Of a DNA stretch of 32,681 nucleotides, positions 1 through 7,817 are shown piece by piece. This stretch comes from a virus. Within the stretch, counting starts at the first letter, position 1; every line of letters starts with the position of its first letter. The stretch covers positions 1-32,681 of IMG/VR virus record IMGVR_UViG_3300013132_000145; one strand, given 5' to 3'. The position numbers and the translations under genes were made by a program. The notes under the pieces are model-generated. The model did no database searches and had not been told where the DNA came from. It was given only the letters and a program-made list of their open reading frames with translations.

Positions 1-123
1 CCAAGAACTCCAGCGCATTATTTTGAAAGGCTTTGCAGAGAAGCACAAGCAAACAACTATTATTCTCTTTTCACTGTTTACGATAATACGAGCATAGATG
101 CGGAAGTCATAGACATCTATTGC
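1..123. repeat. Terminal overlap, copy 1 (identical to 32559-32681)
   Basis: The first 123 bases are identical to the last 123 bases of the window. The repeat lies inside the large-terminase gene, and joining the ends keeps that reading frame intact. This is what an assembled circular or circularly permuted genome looks like, giving about 32,558 unique bases. A true packaged direct terminal repeat is less likely because the boundary falls at an arbitrary point in a coding sequence. Confidence 0.93.
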
Positions 124-861
124 AACGAAGCAGGCGGCATTGAAAGCACCACTTGGAAACGAGAATACTTATGTGAATTTGTCGTAGATGAAATGATTGT
201 AGTGGTCCCAGAATGGAATCAGGAATACATTGGAGAGATTGAACTTGATGCCTGGCGCATGTTTTACGGAAACTATGTGGCAATGGACATAGGCGGAAGA
301 CACAAAACAGCGGTTCTTTATGGCTATTATGATTTCAAAAAAAGCATCTTGCAGGTTTTAGATGAATCCATCTTCACAGGACAGGATACCACAACAGAAC
401 TAATTGCCTTGACAATAATCGAAAAAGAGAATCAGTTGTTTCCTAATATGGCAGAGCCTAGGCGAATAGCAGATAACAACAATGTCATTTTATTGCAAGA
501 CTTAACACTCATGCACGGTGTTAGTTTTGCGCCTACTAACAAAGATACCTTGATTGCCATGGTAAACGAACTTAGAGTCTTTGTAGGCAATGGAAGGCTT
601 CGAGTGAGGGAAACATGCAAAGAACTTATTGGATGTTTGGCGACTGCAATCTGGAACAAACAGAGAACACAATTCGACATATCGGACCTATACGGACACT
701 TTGACGCATTAGCTGCTCTCATTTACATGGTAAGGAATTTGGATCAATACACGAACCCGATACCAGCGACTAACACAGCTTTGCCAGAGACTCACTTCAT
801 AAACTACCACAGAGCCAACCAAGAAAAAGCAAATCTTAAAAGAATGTTCAAGAGGTCATAA
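1..861 (+). CDS. terL: Terminase large subunit, C-terminal part (5' part is at 31998-32681)
   Basis: The frame is open from base 1, so the gene does not start at the internal ATG at 193. Joined to 31998-32558 it gives a 473-residue protein, a normal length for a large terminase. This part holds the RNase H-like nuclease: an Asp in VAMDIGG (D283 of the joined protein), a second Asp in RIADNN (about D345) and a third in HFDAL (about D422), spaced as expected for a metal-binding triad. The ATPase half is on the other end. The enzyme cuts and pumps DNA into proheads, docked on the portal encoded 8 bases downstream. The assignment rests on fold motifs and context. Confidence 0.93.
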   Translation, partial: PRTPAHYFERLCREAQANNYYSLFTVYDNTSIDAEVIDIYCNEAGGIESTTWKREYLCEFVVDEMIVVVPEWNQEYIGEIELDAWRMFYGNYVAMDIGGRHKTAVLYGYYDFKKSILQVLDESIFTGQDTTTELIALTIIEKENQLFPNMAEPRRIADNNNVILLQDLTLMHGVSFAPTNKDTLIAMVNELRVFVGNGRLRVRETCKELIGCLATAIWNKQRTQFDISDLYGHFDALAALIYMVRNLDQYTNPIPATNTALPETHFINYHRANQEKANLKRMFKRS

Positions 862-868
862 TACAAAT

Positions 869-2884
869 ATGCTAACTAAAACAAAACTAACACCAGACGC
901 AGACTATTTTGCAAACCTACCAGTAGATCAAGTTGGCGAAGAACTTCAAAAGAAAGTCGATGACTACTACCAATACATCCGCATCAATGGCATGCTAGAT
1001 TTATGGCGAAGAAGCTACAGGCAATATTTCCGAGCAGGATACCACCTAGGCGACACAGTGCGAGGTGGCGAAGTGGGAGAATACAGCTATCTTTTTGTAA
1101 ACCACTTCAGATCAATTTTGCAAGCTATTCTTAGCATAACAGTAAGCCAACGTCCCACCTTCGATGCAAGAGCGATAAACAATGATTATTCTAGCCAGGC
1201 ACAAACCAAACTAGCGCAAGGTCTTTTAGACTATTACATGCGAGAGAAACGATTGGAAAGGTATGTCGCCGATGCAGTAGAATTCGCAATTTGGTCAGGT
1301 GAAGGATACATTGCTTTAAACTGGGATGTGGCTCTTGGGAACGAATACGGAGTAGGCGAGAACAACAAACCAATTAAAGAAGGCGACATCAAGTTTACTT
1401 CGTGTAGTGGCATTGATGTTATACGGCATCCATATCTAAGGAAATTTGAAGACAGAAACTATTTAATTCTTAGAGAATTTGTAAATAAATTTGAATTGGC
1501 GAAACGTTATCCTGAATTCGAACTCGACATCTTAAACTCCCAGATGGTTAGCGGAAACATCAAAAATGATTTCCTGGACTTCTATCGCATAACAGACTCG
1601 GACATGATACCTGTCTATAGGTTCTATCACGAACGAACAGAAGCTGTTCCGAATGGACGTTATACGGAATTCATCGAAGGCGGCACGGTTCTTTTTGACA
1701 GTGACTTGCCCTATCCCACTATTCCTATTTTCGCATTGCATCCAGGAAGCATTTACGCAAGTCCTTTTGGTTATTCTGTTAGCTTTGACATGCTACCTTT
1801 GCAAAGGGCAGTGGACGGACTGGCAAGCACCATCCAAACCAACCAAGAGGCGTTTGGTGTGCAAAATGTTTTGGTTCCCAAAGGATCGAATCTGGATGTA
1901 GACGAACTGTCGGGCGGACTTAATATAGTGCAATACGATAGCAAATTGGGAAAACCTGAACCAATGAACCTAACAGCGACACCCGTTGAAGTCTTCAATA
2001 GGTACAAAGAACTGATCAATGAAATGGAATCAATCTCAGGTATCAATTCAGTGGTGCGAGGAAATCCAGAAGCAAGTCTCAAGAGTGGTGCTGCCTTGGC
2101 ATTGGTAGCGAGTCAAGCAATCCAATTTCTGCAACTAACGCAACAAAGATATGTTCAACTGTTAGAAGACTCAGGCACGGCAATTATTAACATGCTCAAG
2201 AGTTATGCGACTGTCCCAAGAGTGGCAACTATTGTAGGGAAGATGAACACGCCTTACATGAAGGAATTTATTGGAACCGACTTGAACGCAGTCAACAGAG
2301 TCATAGTAGACATGGGAAATCCTCTCTCCAAAACAACAGCTGGGAAAATTCAAATAGCAGACACCTTACTCCAATATGGTTTTGTAAAAAATCCAGATAT
2401 GTATTTTTCCGTTTTACAAAATGGGAGACTTGATGCAATACAGGACCCGATCCAAAGGCAACTCATGCTCATTGCACAAGAGAATGAAGCTTTGCAAGAT
2501 GGGCAAGACCCACCAGTGCTAATAACAGACAACCATCCAATGCACATCCAAGAACACAAACAACTACTAGACAGTCCAGAAGCACGTAACAACCAAGAGC
2601 TAGTCTCGATTGTGTTAGGTCACATCCAAACACACATAAACCAGATGAAAACGGCGGATCAAGATTTGTTTGGAATCCTTGGCATTCCCACCTTACAAGC
2701 TCCTGCACCTGCTCCAATTCCAGGCGGTGGTGGTGGTGGCGGTGTTGGTAGTGGGGTTCCTGCAATGGAAGCTAGCATAAATCCATTAGAACAAGTTCAA
2801 GGCGCATTGCCTAGACTACCTACTAACCCGATGACAGGCGAACAATACCAAACGCCTAGCGGTGCATCCGCTGTTCCAATTTGA
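869..2884 (+). CDS. Portal protein
   Basis: A 671-residue protein directly after the large terminase and before the scaffold, the usual place for the portal, the ring at the capsid vertex through which DNA passes. Its length matches the large portals of short-tailed phages. The central part (about residues 290-480) has the helical, Gln-rich look of portal cores, with the SISGINSVVRG region near residue 390. The C terminus has a Pro-Ala stretch and then a seven-Gly run near residues 620-635, probably a flexible linker. The start is the ATG at 869; there is only a weak purine stretch upstream, a pattern shared by several structural genes here. Confidence 0.9.
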   Translation: MLTKTKLTPDADYFANLPVDQVGEELQKKVDDYYQYIRINGMLDLWRRSYRQYFRAGYHLGDTVRGGEVGEYSYLFVNHFRSILQAILSITVSQRPTFDARAINNDYSSQAQTKLAQGLLDYYMREKRLERYVADAVEFAIWSGEGYIALNWDVALGNEYGVGENNKPIKEGDIKFTSCSGIDVIRHPYLRKFEDRNYLILREFVNKFELAKRYPEFELDILNSQMVSGNIKNDFLDFYRITDSDMIPVYRFYHERTEAVPNGRYTEFIEGGTVLFDSDLPYPTIPIFALHPGSIYASPFGYSVSFDMLPLQRAVDGLASTIQTNQEAFGVQNVLVPKGSNLDVDELSGGLNIVQYDSKLGKPEPMNLTATPVEVFNRYKELINEMESISGINSVVRGNPEASLKSGAALALVASQAIQFLQLTQQRYVQLLEDSGTAIINMLKSYATVPRVATIVGKMNTPYMKEFIGTDLNAVNRVIVDMGNPLSKTTAGKIQIADTLLQYGFVKNPDMYFSVLQNGRLDAIQDPIQRQLMLIAQENEALQDGQDPPVLITDNHPMHIQEHKQLLDSPEARNNQELVSIVLGHIQTHINQMKTADQDLFGILGIPTLQAPAPAPIPGGGGGGGVGSGVPAMEASINPLEQVQGALPRLPTNPMTGEQYQTPSGASAVPI

Positions 2885-2901
2885 TAAAGGAAAAAGGAAA
2901 T

Positions 2902-3867
2902 ATGCAAGAGCTAACAGAAACTAACGATCAGCAAGCGGAAGAAGTAGAAGTACAGTCCAACGAATCAGGGCAGGAAGTAGCAGCTTCACCTACAAAAAAT
3001 GGTAATAGTGGTGCAAGACCTATCGTGATTCCAGGACAAGAACCTAACCCGCTAGGATTGAAAGAAGCGAAAATTGAAGTAGGCGGACAGGTGATGTCGA
3101 TTAACGAAAGGCAGTTGAAACAGCTTTGGGGACTGCCTGAAAATGAAGACATAACAGACAAAGAATTCAAATCTTTAGTCTCTGCCTACAAAGCGCAAAA
3201 AACTGCGGACTACAAATCCATCGAAGCAAGCAAACACCAAAGGATTGTAAATGAGATTGCACAACTTATTCAAGAAAATCCTTGGGAGTTATTGCAGAGA
3301 GCAGGCTATAATCCCAGGGAACTTGCCGAGGAGTATCTAACACAAGCAGTCGAGGAAGAACTTTTACCAGAGAGCGAAAAGGAACTGAGACAGCTTAGGC
3401 GAGAGAAGGAAGCTTTGGAAAAAGAACGCCAAGAAGCTTTGGCAAAAATGGAAGAAGAACAAACCAGAATTGCCGTTGAACAAACCAAGCAATCTATAAG
3501 CAATGAAATCATTTTTGCACTAGATGGAAGCACCTTACCAAAAACGCCTGAAGTCGTGTCAATGATTGCAGGCTATCTTTACAAAGCGGAACTCAAAGGT
3601 ATCCAGGTCAATCCAAAACAGGTGATCCCGTTAGTTGAGGAAGACTTAAAAGCAAACCACAGTCAGCTTTTGAAAGCTATGGACAACCAATCCAGACTTA
3701 GCTTTTTAGGCGAAGACATATTGAAAGAAATCAGGAAAGAAGACTTGGCAAGAGTCAAGCAATTGCAAAGCAATGGTCAAAGCAAACCGACACCAAAAAC
3801 ACCAACAAACAAAAAAATGACTAAAGAGGAATGGCGGCAGGAGTTAGCTGCTAGGATACGGTCTTAA
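2902..3867 (+). CDS. Capsid scaffolding protein
   Basis: A 321-residue, strongly acidic protein between portal and capsid genes. The N-terminal 30 residues are Glu/Gln-rich and look disordered. A long charged coiled coil follows at about residues 150-200, and the C terminus is short and basic (ending ELAARIRS), the typical scaffold tail that binds coat protein. I start it at ATG 2902, which has AAAGGAAAT just upstream. A TTG at 2881 would add seven residues but overlaps the portal stop and has a poorer ribosome site. It should guide prohead assembly and then leave. The function comes from composition and position, not from a recognisable domain. Confidence 0.82.
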   Translation: MQELTETNDQQAEEVEVQSNESGQEVAASPTKNGNSGARPIVIPGQEPNPLGLKEAKIEVGGQVMSINERQLKQLWGLPENEDITDKEFKSLVSAYKAQKTADYKSIEASKHQRIVNEIAQLIQENPWELLQRAGYNPRELAEEYLTQAVEEELLPESEKELRQLRREKEALEKERQEALAKMEEEQTRIAVEQTKQSISNEIIFALDGSTLPKTPEVVSMIAGYLYKAELKGIQVNPKQVIPLVEEDLKANHSQLLKAMDNQSRLSFLGEDILKEIRKEDLARVKQLQSNGQSKPTPKTPTNKKMTKEEWRQELAARIRS

Positions 3868-3874
3868 AAAAAGC

Positions 3875-3903
3875 TTGACAATTTTTGAGAAAATAGTAGT
3901 GTG
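3875..3903 (+). promoter_or_regulatory. Predicted sigma70-type promoter for the capsid gene
   Basis: A perfect -35 TTGACA (3875-3880) follows the scaffold stop codon and an A-rich run. At 16-17 bases spacing the -10 is weak (TAGTGT or AGTGTG, 3897-3903). It lies in a 174-base gap before the capsid gene, where extra transcription would raise coat protein above its neighbours. The weak -10 lowers confidence. Confidence 0.5.
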
Positions 3904-3939
3904 TTTTTGTATGGGTCGAAAAAGATCCAAAAGACACAC
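3899..3939. repeat. Interrupted inverted repeat in the capsid leader: operator or mRNA hairpin
   Basis: GTGTGT plus TTTT (3899-3908) pair with AAAA, a bulged G, and ACACAC (3929-3939). The inner arms GGGTC (3913-3917) and GATCC (3924-3928) pair with one G-U and enclose a six-base loop. The outer arm overlaps the weak -10 of the promoter at 3875, so the element could be a DNA operator. If transcription begins further upstream it would instead be a 5' hairpin on the capsid mRNA. The sequence alone cannot decide. The rest of the gap (3940-4020) shows nothing else I recognise. Confidence 0.5.
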
Positions 3940-4041
3940 AAACTTTCTCTTTACTTGAATTTTTTACGCACATCAAGGGTCAGCCAGAAAAAGCGATTCG
4001 ATATAAAACCTAAAATAAAATAAAGGAAATCGAATCATATT

Positions 4042-5589
4042 ATGGCAACAGCTAACACAGTATCAACCCTGAATGGGTTTTACAAACAAATTTATGGAGA
4101 TTCTTTAATCAATTTGATTCCAGAATCTGCAATGTTCATTAAGGATGTTCCTTACGAAAGAAGGAAAAAACTTGGTGATTTTTACAATGTCCCAGTCGTA
4201 TTACAAGGAGAAAATGGTTTCACTTACAACGACGGCGATGGAACTGCTTTTGCGTTAAACGATGCAAATGCAATGGCAACTAAGAATGCGAAAGTTCGTG
4301 GTGCTGAAAAAGTTTTGAGATCACAAATCTCTTACAAAGCAGCCGCAGCAGCAACTTCCAGCAAAGAAGCGTTTGCCGATGCAACTTCTACTTTGTTCGA
4401 AAACATGGTAGAGAGTATGTCTAACAGACTAGAGCTTTCTTGCTTCTATGGAAATTCTTCCTTGGGAAATGCAAGTGGATCAACAGCAGCAGCATCGTTT
4501 AGCCAAGCTCAATTTGGTATTGCAACTTACGGAAGGTCTAGCACTACTGTTACGGTTACAACTTCAAGAGCGCATGGTCTAACAACAGGTAACATTGTCT
4601 TTTTTACCGATGACGCAGGAAACTCAGTTGCATTGAGTACGGGCGCAGTTACTGTCACAAGTACAACCACTTTCACTGCCACAGCTTCCGCATCTGGAAC
4701 AGTAACGGCAGGCGCAGCATGCACACTTGCACCGTTTGTTAGAACAGCAGCTGCATCAACTAGCGGGCTTTACTATATTGACAGAAACCAATGGGCAACA
4801 GGACTTTGGGCAGGAAAAGTAGGTGCTACACTTAACTTCTACCAAGACGATGACTCCACCTTGATTTCGTCAGGTGCAGATGCGATTTTTGAAATTTCCT
4901 CTGTTGATCCTTCGTTTTTACGAATCAAAGTGGATGGAACTGCAACAGGAATTGGCGCATTCGCAACTGTAGTAGGAACAAAAGCTAACTTTGATGGCGG
5001 TCTACGAGTTTATTTCCAAGGTTCAAAAGCTAAAGATTTTATTGGAATAGATCAAATCATCACCTATTCAGGCTCAGACTTGTTTGGAATTGATAACACT
5101 GTATACAGCTTATGGAAAGGAAACACTGTGACAACATCAGGTGCGATTTCTTTTACAAAAGTTATTAGTGCTATTGAAAACGCCGTTGCACAAGGATTAC
5201 GTGAAGACGTTTGCGCTTATGTTCCAACAGCTGCTTTCAATGTTATGATGACTGATCAAGCTGCTTTAAGAATGTATGATCAAAGTTACAATGGCAAAGA
5301 AGGAGTGAATGGATTTAATGGTTTGAAATTCCAAGCATCTAACGGTGCTGTTATGATTGAACCACATCCAATTCTTAAAGCAGGTGAGATTTTCATCGTG
5401 CCTAAGAAACAGTTCATTCGAGTGGGCGCAACAGATGTAACTTTCCAGACTCCAGGAATGGATTCGGAAGAGATATTTTTGCAACTTCCATCGAATGCAG
5501 GTTACGAAGTTCGTGCCTATGCAGATCAAGCTTTACTTTGTATGGCTCCTGCTAAATGCACAAAACTTACAGGCTTTGATGTAGCCTAA
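4042..5589 (+). CDS. Major capsid protein with an inserted beta domain
   Basis: A 515-residue protein placed right after the scaffold and driven by its own promoter. The N-terminal part (about 1-160) and C-terminal part (about 240-515) look like an HK97-fold coat of the large podovirus type, including late segments on RMYDQSYNGKEG and an EVRAYADQALL end. Residues about 165-232 form a Thr/Ser/Val-rich insertion with the motif HGLTTG, which also occurs in the fibre protein at 5707. I read this as a surface-exposed beta module. AAAGGAAA lies about 13 bases before the ATG, a rather long spacing. A terminator hairpin follows the stop at 5600. The coat role is inferred from order, length and composition. 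Confidence 0.86.
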   Translation: MATANTVSTLNGFYKQIYGDSLINLIPESAMFIKDVPYERRKKLGDFYNVPVVLQGENGFTYNDGDGTAFALNDANAMATKNAKVRGAEKVLRSQISYKAAAAATSSKEAFADATSTLFENMVESMSNRLELSCFYGNSSLGNASGSTAAASFSQAQFGIATYGRSSTTVTVTTSRAHGLTTGNIVFFTDDAGNSVALSTGAVTVTSTTTFTATASASGTVTAGAACTLAPFVRTAAASTSGLYYIDRNQWATGLWAGKVGATLNFYQDDDSTLISSGADAIFEISSVDPSFLRIKVDGTATGIGAFATVVGTKANFDGGLRVYFQGSKAKDFIGIDQIITYSGSDLFGIDNTVYSLWKGNTVTTSGAISFTKVISAIENAVAQGLREDVCAYVPTAAFNVMMTDQAALRMYDQSYNGKEGVNGFNGLKFQASNGAVMIEPHPILKAGEIFIVPKKQFIRVGATDVTFQTPGMDSEEIFLQLPSNAGYEVRAYADQALLCMAPAKCTKLTGFDVA

Positions 5590-5599
5590 CAAATTACAG

Positions 5600-5633
5600 G
5601 CTTCCTTGGCGTAAAAAACCAGGGAAGCTTTTA
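5600..5633 (+). terminator. Predicted intrinsic terminator after the capsid gene
   Basis: GCTTCCTTGG (5600-5609) pairs with CCAGGGAAGC (5619-5628) over ten bases with one G-U, around a nine-base A-rich loop, followed by a short T run. It would separate the highly expressed capsid message from the fibre gene. The T run is only four to five bases, so termination may be partial. Confidence 0.7.
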
Positions 5634-5647
5634 CAAAGGAATAAATA

Positions 5648-5692
5648 ATGTTTTCATATAACAAAAAGACTAAGCCAAAACCTAAAAAATAA
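5648..5692 (+). CDS. 14-residue Lys/Pro-rich microprotein
   Basis: An ATG at 5648 behind AAAGGAATAAATA opens a 14-codon frame, MFSYNKKTKPKPKK, ending in TAA. It lies between the capsid terminator and the fibre gene. It resembles three other tiny Lys-rich ORFs in this genome (7359, 17039, 20795), which makes it more than a random frame. Function unknown; the charge would suit binding to DNA or to the capsid. It is short enough to be fortuitous. Confidence 0.4.
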   Translation: MFSYNKKTKPKPKK

Positions 5693-5706
5693 AAGGATCA
5701 ATAATA

Positions 5707-6933
5707 GTGGCAGTAAACGTAGACGTCAACGGTGTTTCGATAAGCTATCCACAAACAAATGATGTAGGATGGGCAGACGATGCAACAAACTTTGCAATCC
5801 AAACAGCAGGCGCATTCCAAAAGTTAGGTCTTTCAACTGGAACAACGGTTGACATCCCAGGAACTTTGGATGTAACAGGTAACGCAACACTGGATGCCAA
5901 TTTGTCAGTAGCAGGAAATTCTACAATGACAGGCGATCTAACAGTCAATGGCAATACAACACTAGGAAATGCAGGAACCGACACAATAGTTGTGACAGGT
6001 ATTTTGAATGCAGATTCAGGTGTTTTGTATGTCGATCCTGCAAACAATCGAGTGGGAATCAATGACACGACACCTAGTGAAGCGTTAGACGTTACAGGAA
6101 ATGTTGCAATAAGCGGAAACGAAACAGTAGGTGGAACTCTTGGCGTAACAGGTAACACCACATTAAGCGGAACTCTTGGCGTAACAGGTGATAGCACATT
6201 CACAGGTCAGGCATTGGCAAGTGATGGAACTGCACTACTTCCAGGGATTTCTTTCAGTGGAGATACTAACACGGGTTTGTTTCGTAGTGCAGCGGATCAG
6301 GTGGATATTGTAACAAATGGAGCATCAAGATTCCGAATAGAAGCCACAGGGCAAATTAAAGCAGTTTATGAGTCAACTCTCGGAACTGATTACAATACAA
6401 CTTTAGACAATGGCTATTTATGCAGAGCTTGGGTAAACTTTGATGGAACATCTTCTAACTTAACAGGAACTTATTCAAGAACTGGAACAACTATTACTGT
6501 GAGTATTACTTCTCATGGTCTTACAACTGGTCAAAGTGTTTATTTAGATTTTACAACAGGAACTGGAACCGATGGAATTTATATCGTTACTGTAGTTAAT
6601 GCAAATAGTTATACCGTCACTGATTCTGTTAGTGGTTCAACTAGTGGAAACGTAACGCAATTTAGATACATTCGAGCGAGTGGAAATGTATCTAGTATAA
6701 CAGATAACGGAACGGGAGATTACACAGTCAATTTCACAACTGCTCTGCCAGATGCTAATTATGGATATGCTGCTACGACGGGATTATCAACAACCGGAGC
6801 GAACAATATGGCTGTTATGATTAAAAATATAGCAACTCCAATAACTACTTCCGGAATAAGAATTCAGACTTACGCAGTAAATAGTTTAGGGGCAGCTGAC
6901 AACGATTTTAACGGAGTGGCGGTGTTTCGATGA
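5707..6933 (+). CDS. Tail fibre or head-decoration protein with repeats
   Basis: A 408-residue protein starting at GTG 5707 behind AAAGGA. Residues 50-165 are a run of short repeats of the type LxVTGNxTLxG, typical of fibre shafts built from stacked beta strands. A segment RVGINDTTPSEALDVTGN near 118-135 is a form common in phage fibres. Residues about 253-316 carry the HGLTTGQSVYLDF module also found in the capsid protein, and the C terminus is a beta-rich tip. It shares the ATGA overlap with the next gene, so the two are translated together. Receptor binding is likely, but a capsid-attached appendage is possible given the position next to the coat gene. Confidence 0.75.
   Translation: MAVNVDVNGVSISYPQTNDVGWADDATNFAIQTAGAFQKLGLSTGTTVDIPGTLDVTGNATLDANLSVAGNSTMTGDLTVNGNTTLGNAGTDTIVVTGILNADSGVLYVDPANNRVGINDTTPSEALDVTGNVAISGNETVGGTLGVTGNTTLSGTLGVTGDSTFTGQALASDGTALLPGISFSGDTNTGLFRSAADQVDIVTNGASRFRIEATGQIKAVYESTLGTDYNTTLDNGYLCRAWVNFDGTSSNLTGTYSRTGTTITVSITSHGLTTGQSVYLDFTTGTGTDGIYIVTVVNANSYTVTDSVSGSTSGNVTQFRYIRASGNVSSITDNGTGDYTVNFTTALPDANYGYAATTGLSTTGANNMAVMIKNIATPITTSGIRIQTYAVNSLGAADNDFNGVAVFR
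6133..6189 (+). repeat. 36-base tandem repeat in the fibre shaft
   Basis: A 21-base identity (6133-6153 and 6169-6189) recurs at a 36-base period, encoding GTLGVTGNTTLS and GTLGVTGDSTFT. The near-perfect DNA match suggests a recent unit duplication or slippage that could change shaft length by 12 residues. Confidence 0.8.
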
Positions 6934-7187
6934 GAATAGCATATAACGACAACGAAGGATTGAAAATACTAAGTCCAGCAATTGACGTAGATATAAACAT
7001 AATAGCTCAAAAAGACGTTCCAGCAGGGCTCCTCTACAAAATTATTTCTCCAAGTGATTTGCCACCAAGAGAAACTCGTTCAGCTTGGGAAATGGAAATC
7101 AATGAAAGCAATGCTGATGGCAAAGGATTAACCAAAGAAGAGTTTTATGCTAAATACCCTCAGCATGTAGGATGGGCAGTGCAATGA
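6930..7187 (+). CDS. Small conserved phage protein following the fibre gene
   Basis: An 85-residue protein that starts in an ATGA overlap with the fibre gene. The middle holds DVPAGLLYKIISPSDLPPRE and then SAWEMEI. I recognise this as a pattern common in small phage proteins next to fibre genes (VPAG, II, SDLP, then an AWE motif), from memory and without a search. No membrane segment or signal peptide is visible. A role as fibre chaperone or accessory is plausible from position only. Confidence 0.72.
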   Translation: MRIAYNDNEGLKILSPAIDVDINIIAQKDVPAGLLYKIISPSDLPPRETRSAWEMEINESNADGKGLTKEEFYAKYPQHVGWAVQ

Positions 7188-7366
7188 TTACTATTAACCA
7201 AGATAAATTAAAAACACATAAAAACCAATTGGCAAAGTCTAACAGAGAGCAAGCCTACAAAACAGAATCTGATCCTATTTTTTTTCTTTGGCAACGAAAC
7301 GAAGCCACCGAACAAGATTGGAAAAACAAAATTGCAGAAATAAAAGAAAGGTTTCCCTATGAATAA
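7184..7366 (+). CDS. Small conserved phage protein
   Basis: A 60-residue protein. I start it at ATG 7184, which forms an ATGA overlap with the upstream stop; an ATG at 7172 would add four residues. The body is Lys-rich and ends with DPIFFLWQRNEATEQDWKNK and an AEIKERFPY tail, a form I associate with small proteins near phage fibre genes. Its stop overlaps the next start at 7359. Function unknown. Confidence 0.68.
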   Translation: MITINQDKLKTHKNQLAKSNREQAYKTESDPIFFLWQRNEATEQDWKNKIAEIKERFPYE

Positions 7367-7508
7367 AAAAGGACTATACAGTAACATCCATGCCAAACGA
7401 GAGCGCATCAAAGAAGGATCAGGCGAGCGCATGAGATCCGCAAAAAGTCCATTGGCTCCATCTGCTAAGGATTTCAAAAAATCTGCAAAAACTGCAAAGA
7501 AAAAATAA
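7359..7508 (+). CDS. 49-residue basic microprotein (GLYxNIHAKR family)
   Basis: A short frame from ATG 7359, overlapping the previous stop by eight bases, with the sequence pattern MNKKGLYSNIHAKRERI, then GSGERMR, then an Ala/Lys-rich tail ending KTAKKK. I recognise this layout as recurring in many phage genomes near structural genes. It is highly basic and lacks a hydrophobic stretch. DNA or capsid binding is possible; no function is known to me. Confidence 0.8.
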   Translation: MNKKGLYSNIHAKRERIKEGSGERMRSAKSPLAPSAKDFKKSAKTAKKK

Positions 7509-7520
7509 AGGAAAACTATT

Positions 7521-7811
7521 ATGGAAGGACTAATGAAAAAAGCAAAACTCAAAGCCATCATGGACATCATCGGTGAAATGGATGACATGAAGCTTGAAAA
7601 ACTTATGCCAAAACCCATTGAACTAGAAGAAGGCGAAGAAATGGAAATGAAGCCTGAAAAAAAAGGCATTACCATTGTTAAGCTAGAATCTGACAAAGAA
7701 CCAATGGAAGAAGAAGGAGAAGAAGAAGGAGAAGAAGAAGAAGAAGAAGAAGAGTCTATTGATCCTTATTCTAACCTAGCAAGACTTAAGAAAAGATTAA
7801 AAGGAAATTAA
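7521..7811 (+). CDS. Acidic protein with poly-Glu tract
   Basis: A 96-residue protein behind AAAGGAAAA. The N-terminal 35 residues are amphipathic and Lys/Met-rich. Residues 63-78 are almost all Glu, encoded by a GAA-rich repeat at 7707-7754, and the C terminus is basic. Position between the fibre accessory genes and the connector suggests a virion or assembly role, perhaps a scaffold-like or DNA-mimic protein, but there is no recognisable domain. Confidence 0.62.
   Translation: MEGLMKKAKLKAIMDIIGEMDDMKLEKLMPKPIELEEGEEMEMKPEKKGITIVKLESDKEPMEEEGEEEGEEEEEEEESIDPYSNLARLKKRLKGN
7707..7754 (+). repeat. GAA-rich microsatellite
   Basis: Sixteen codons of nearly pure GAA with two GGA interruptions. 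Slippage would add or remove Glu residues without changing frame. Confidence 0.8.
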
Positions 7812-7817
7812 AATCCT

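Noticed and set aside
409-435. TTGACA inside the terminase gene, and similar hexamers in other coding regions
   Set aside because: No -10 at a suitable distance and no gene start follows; treated as chance.
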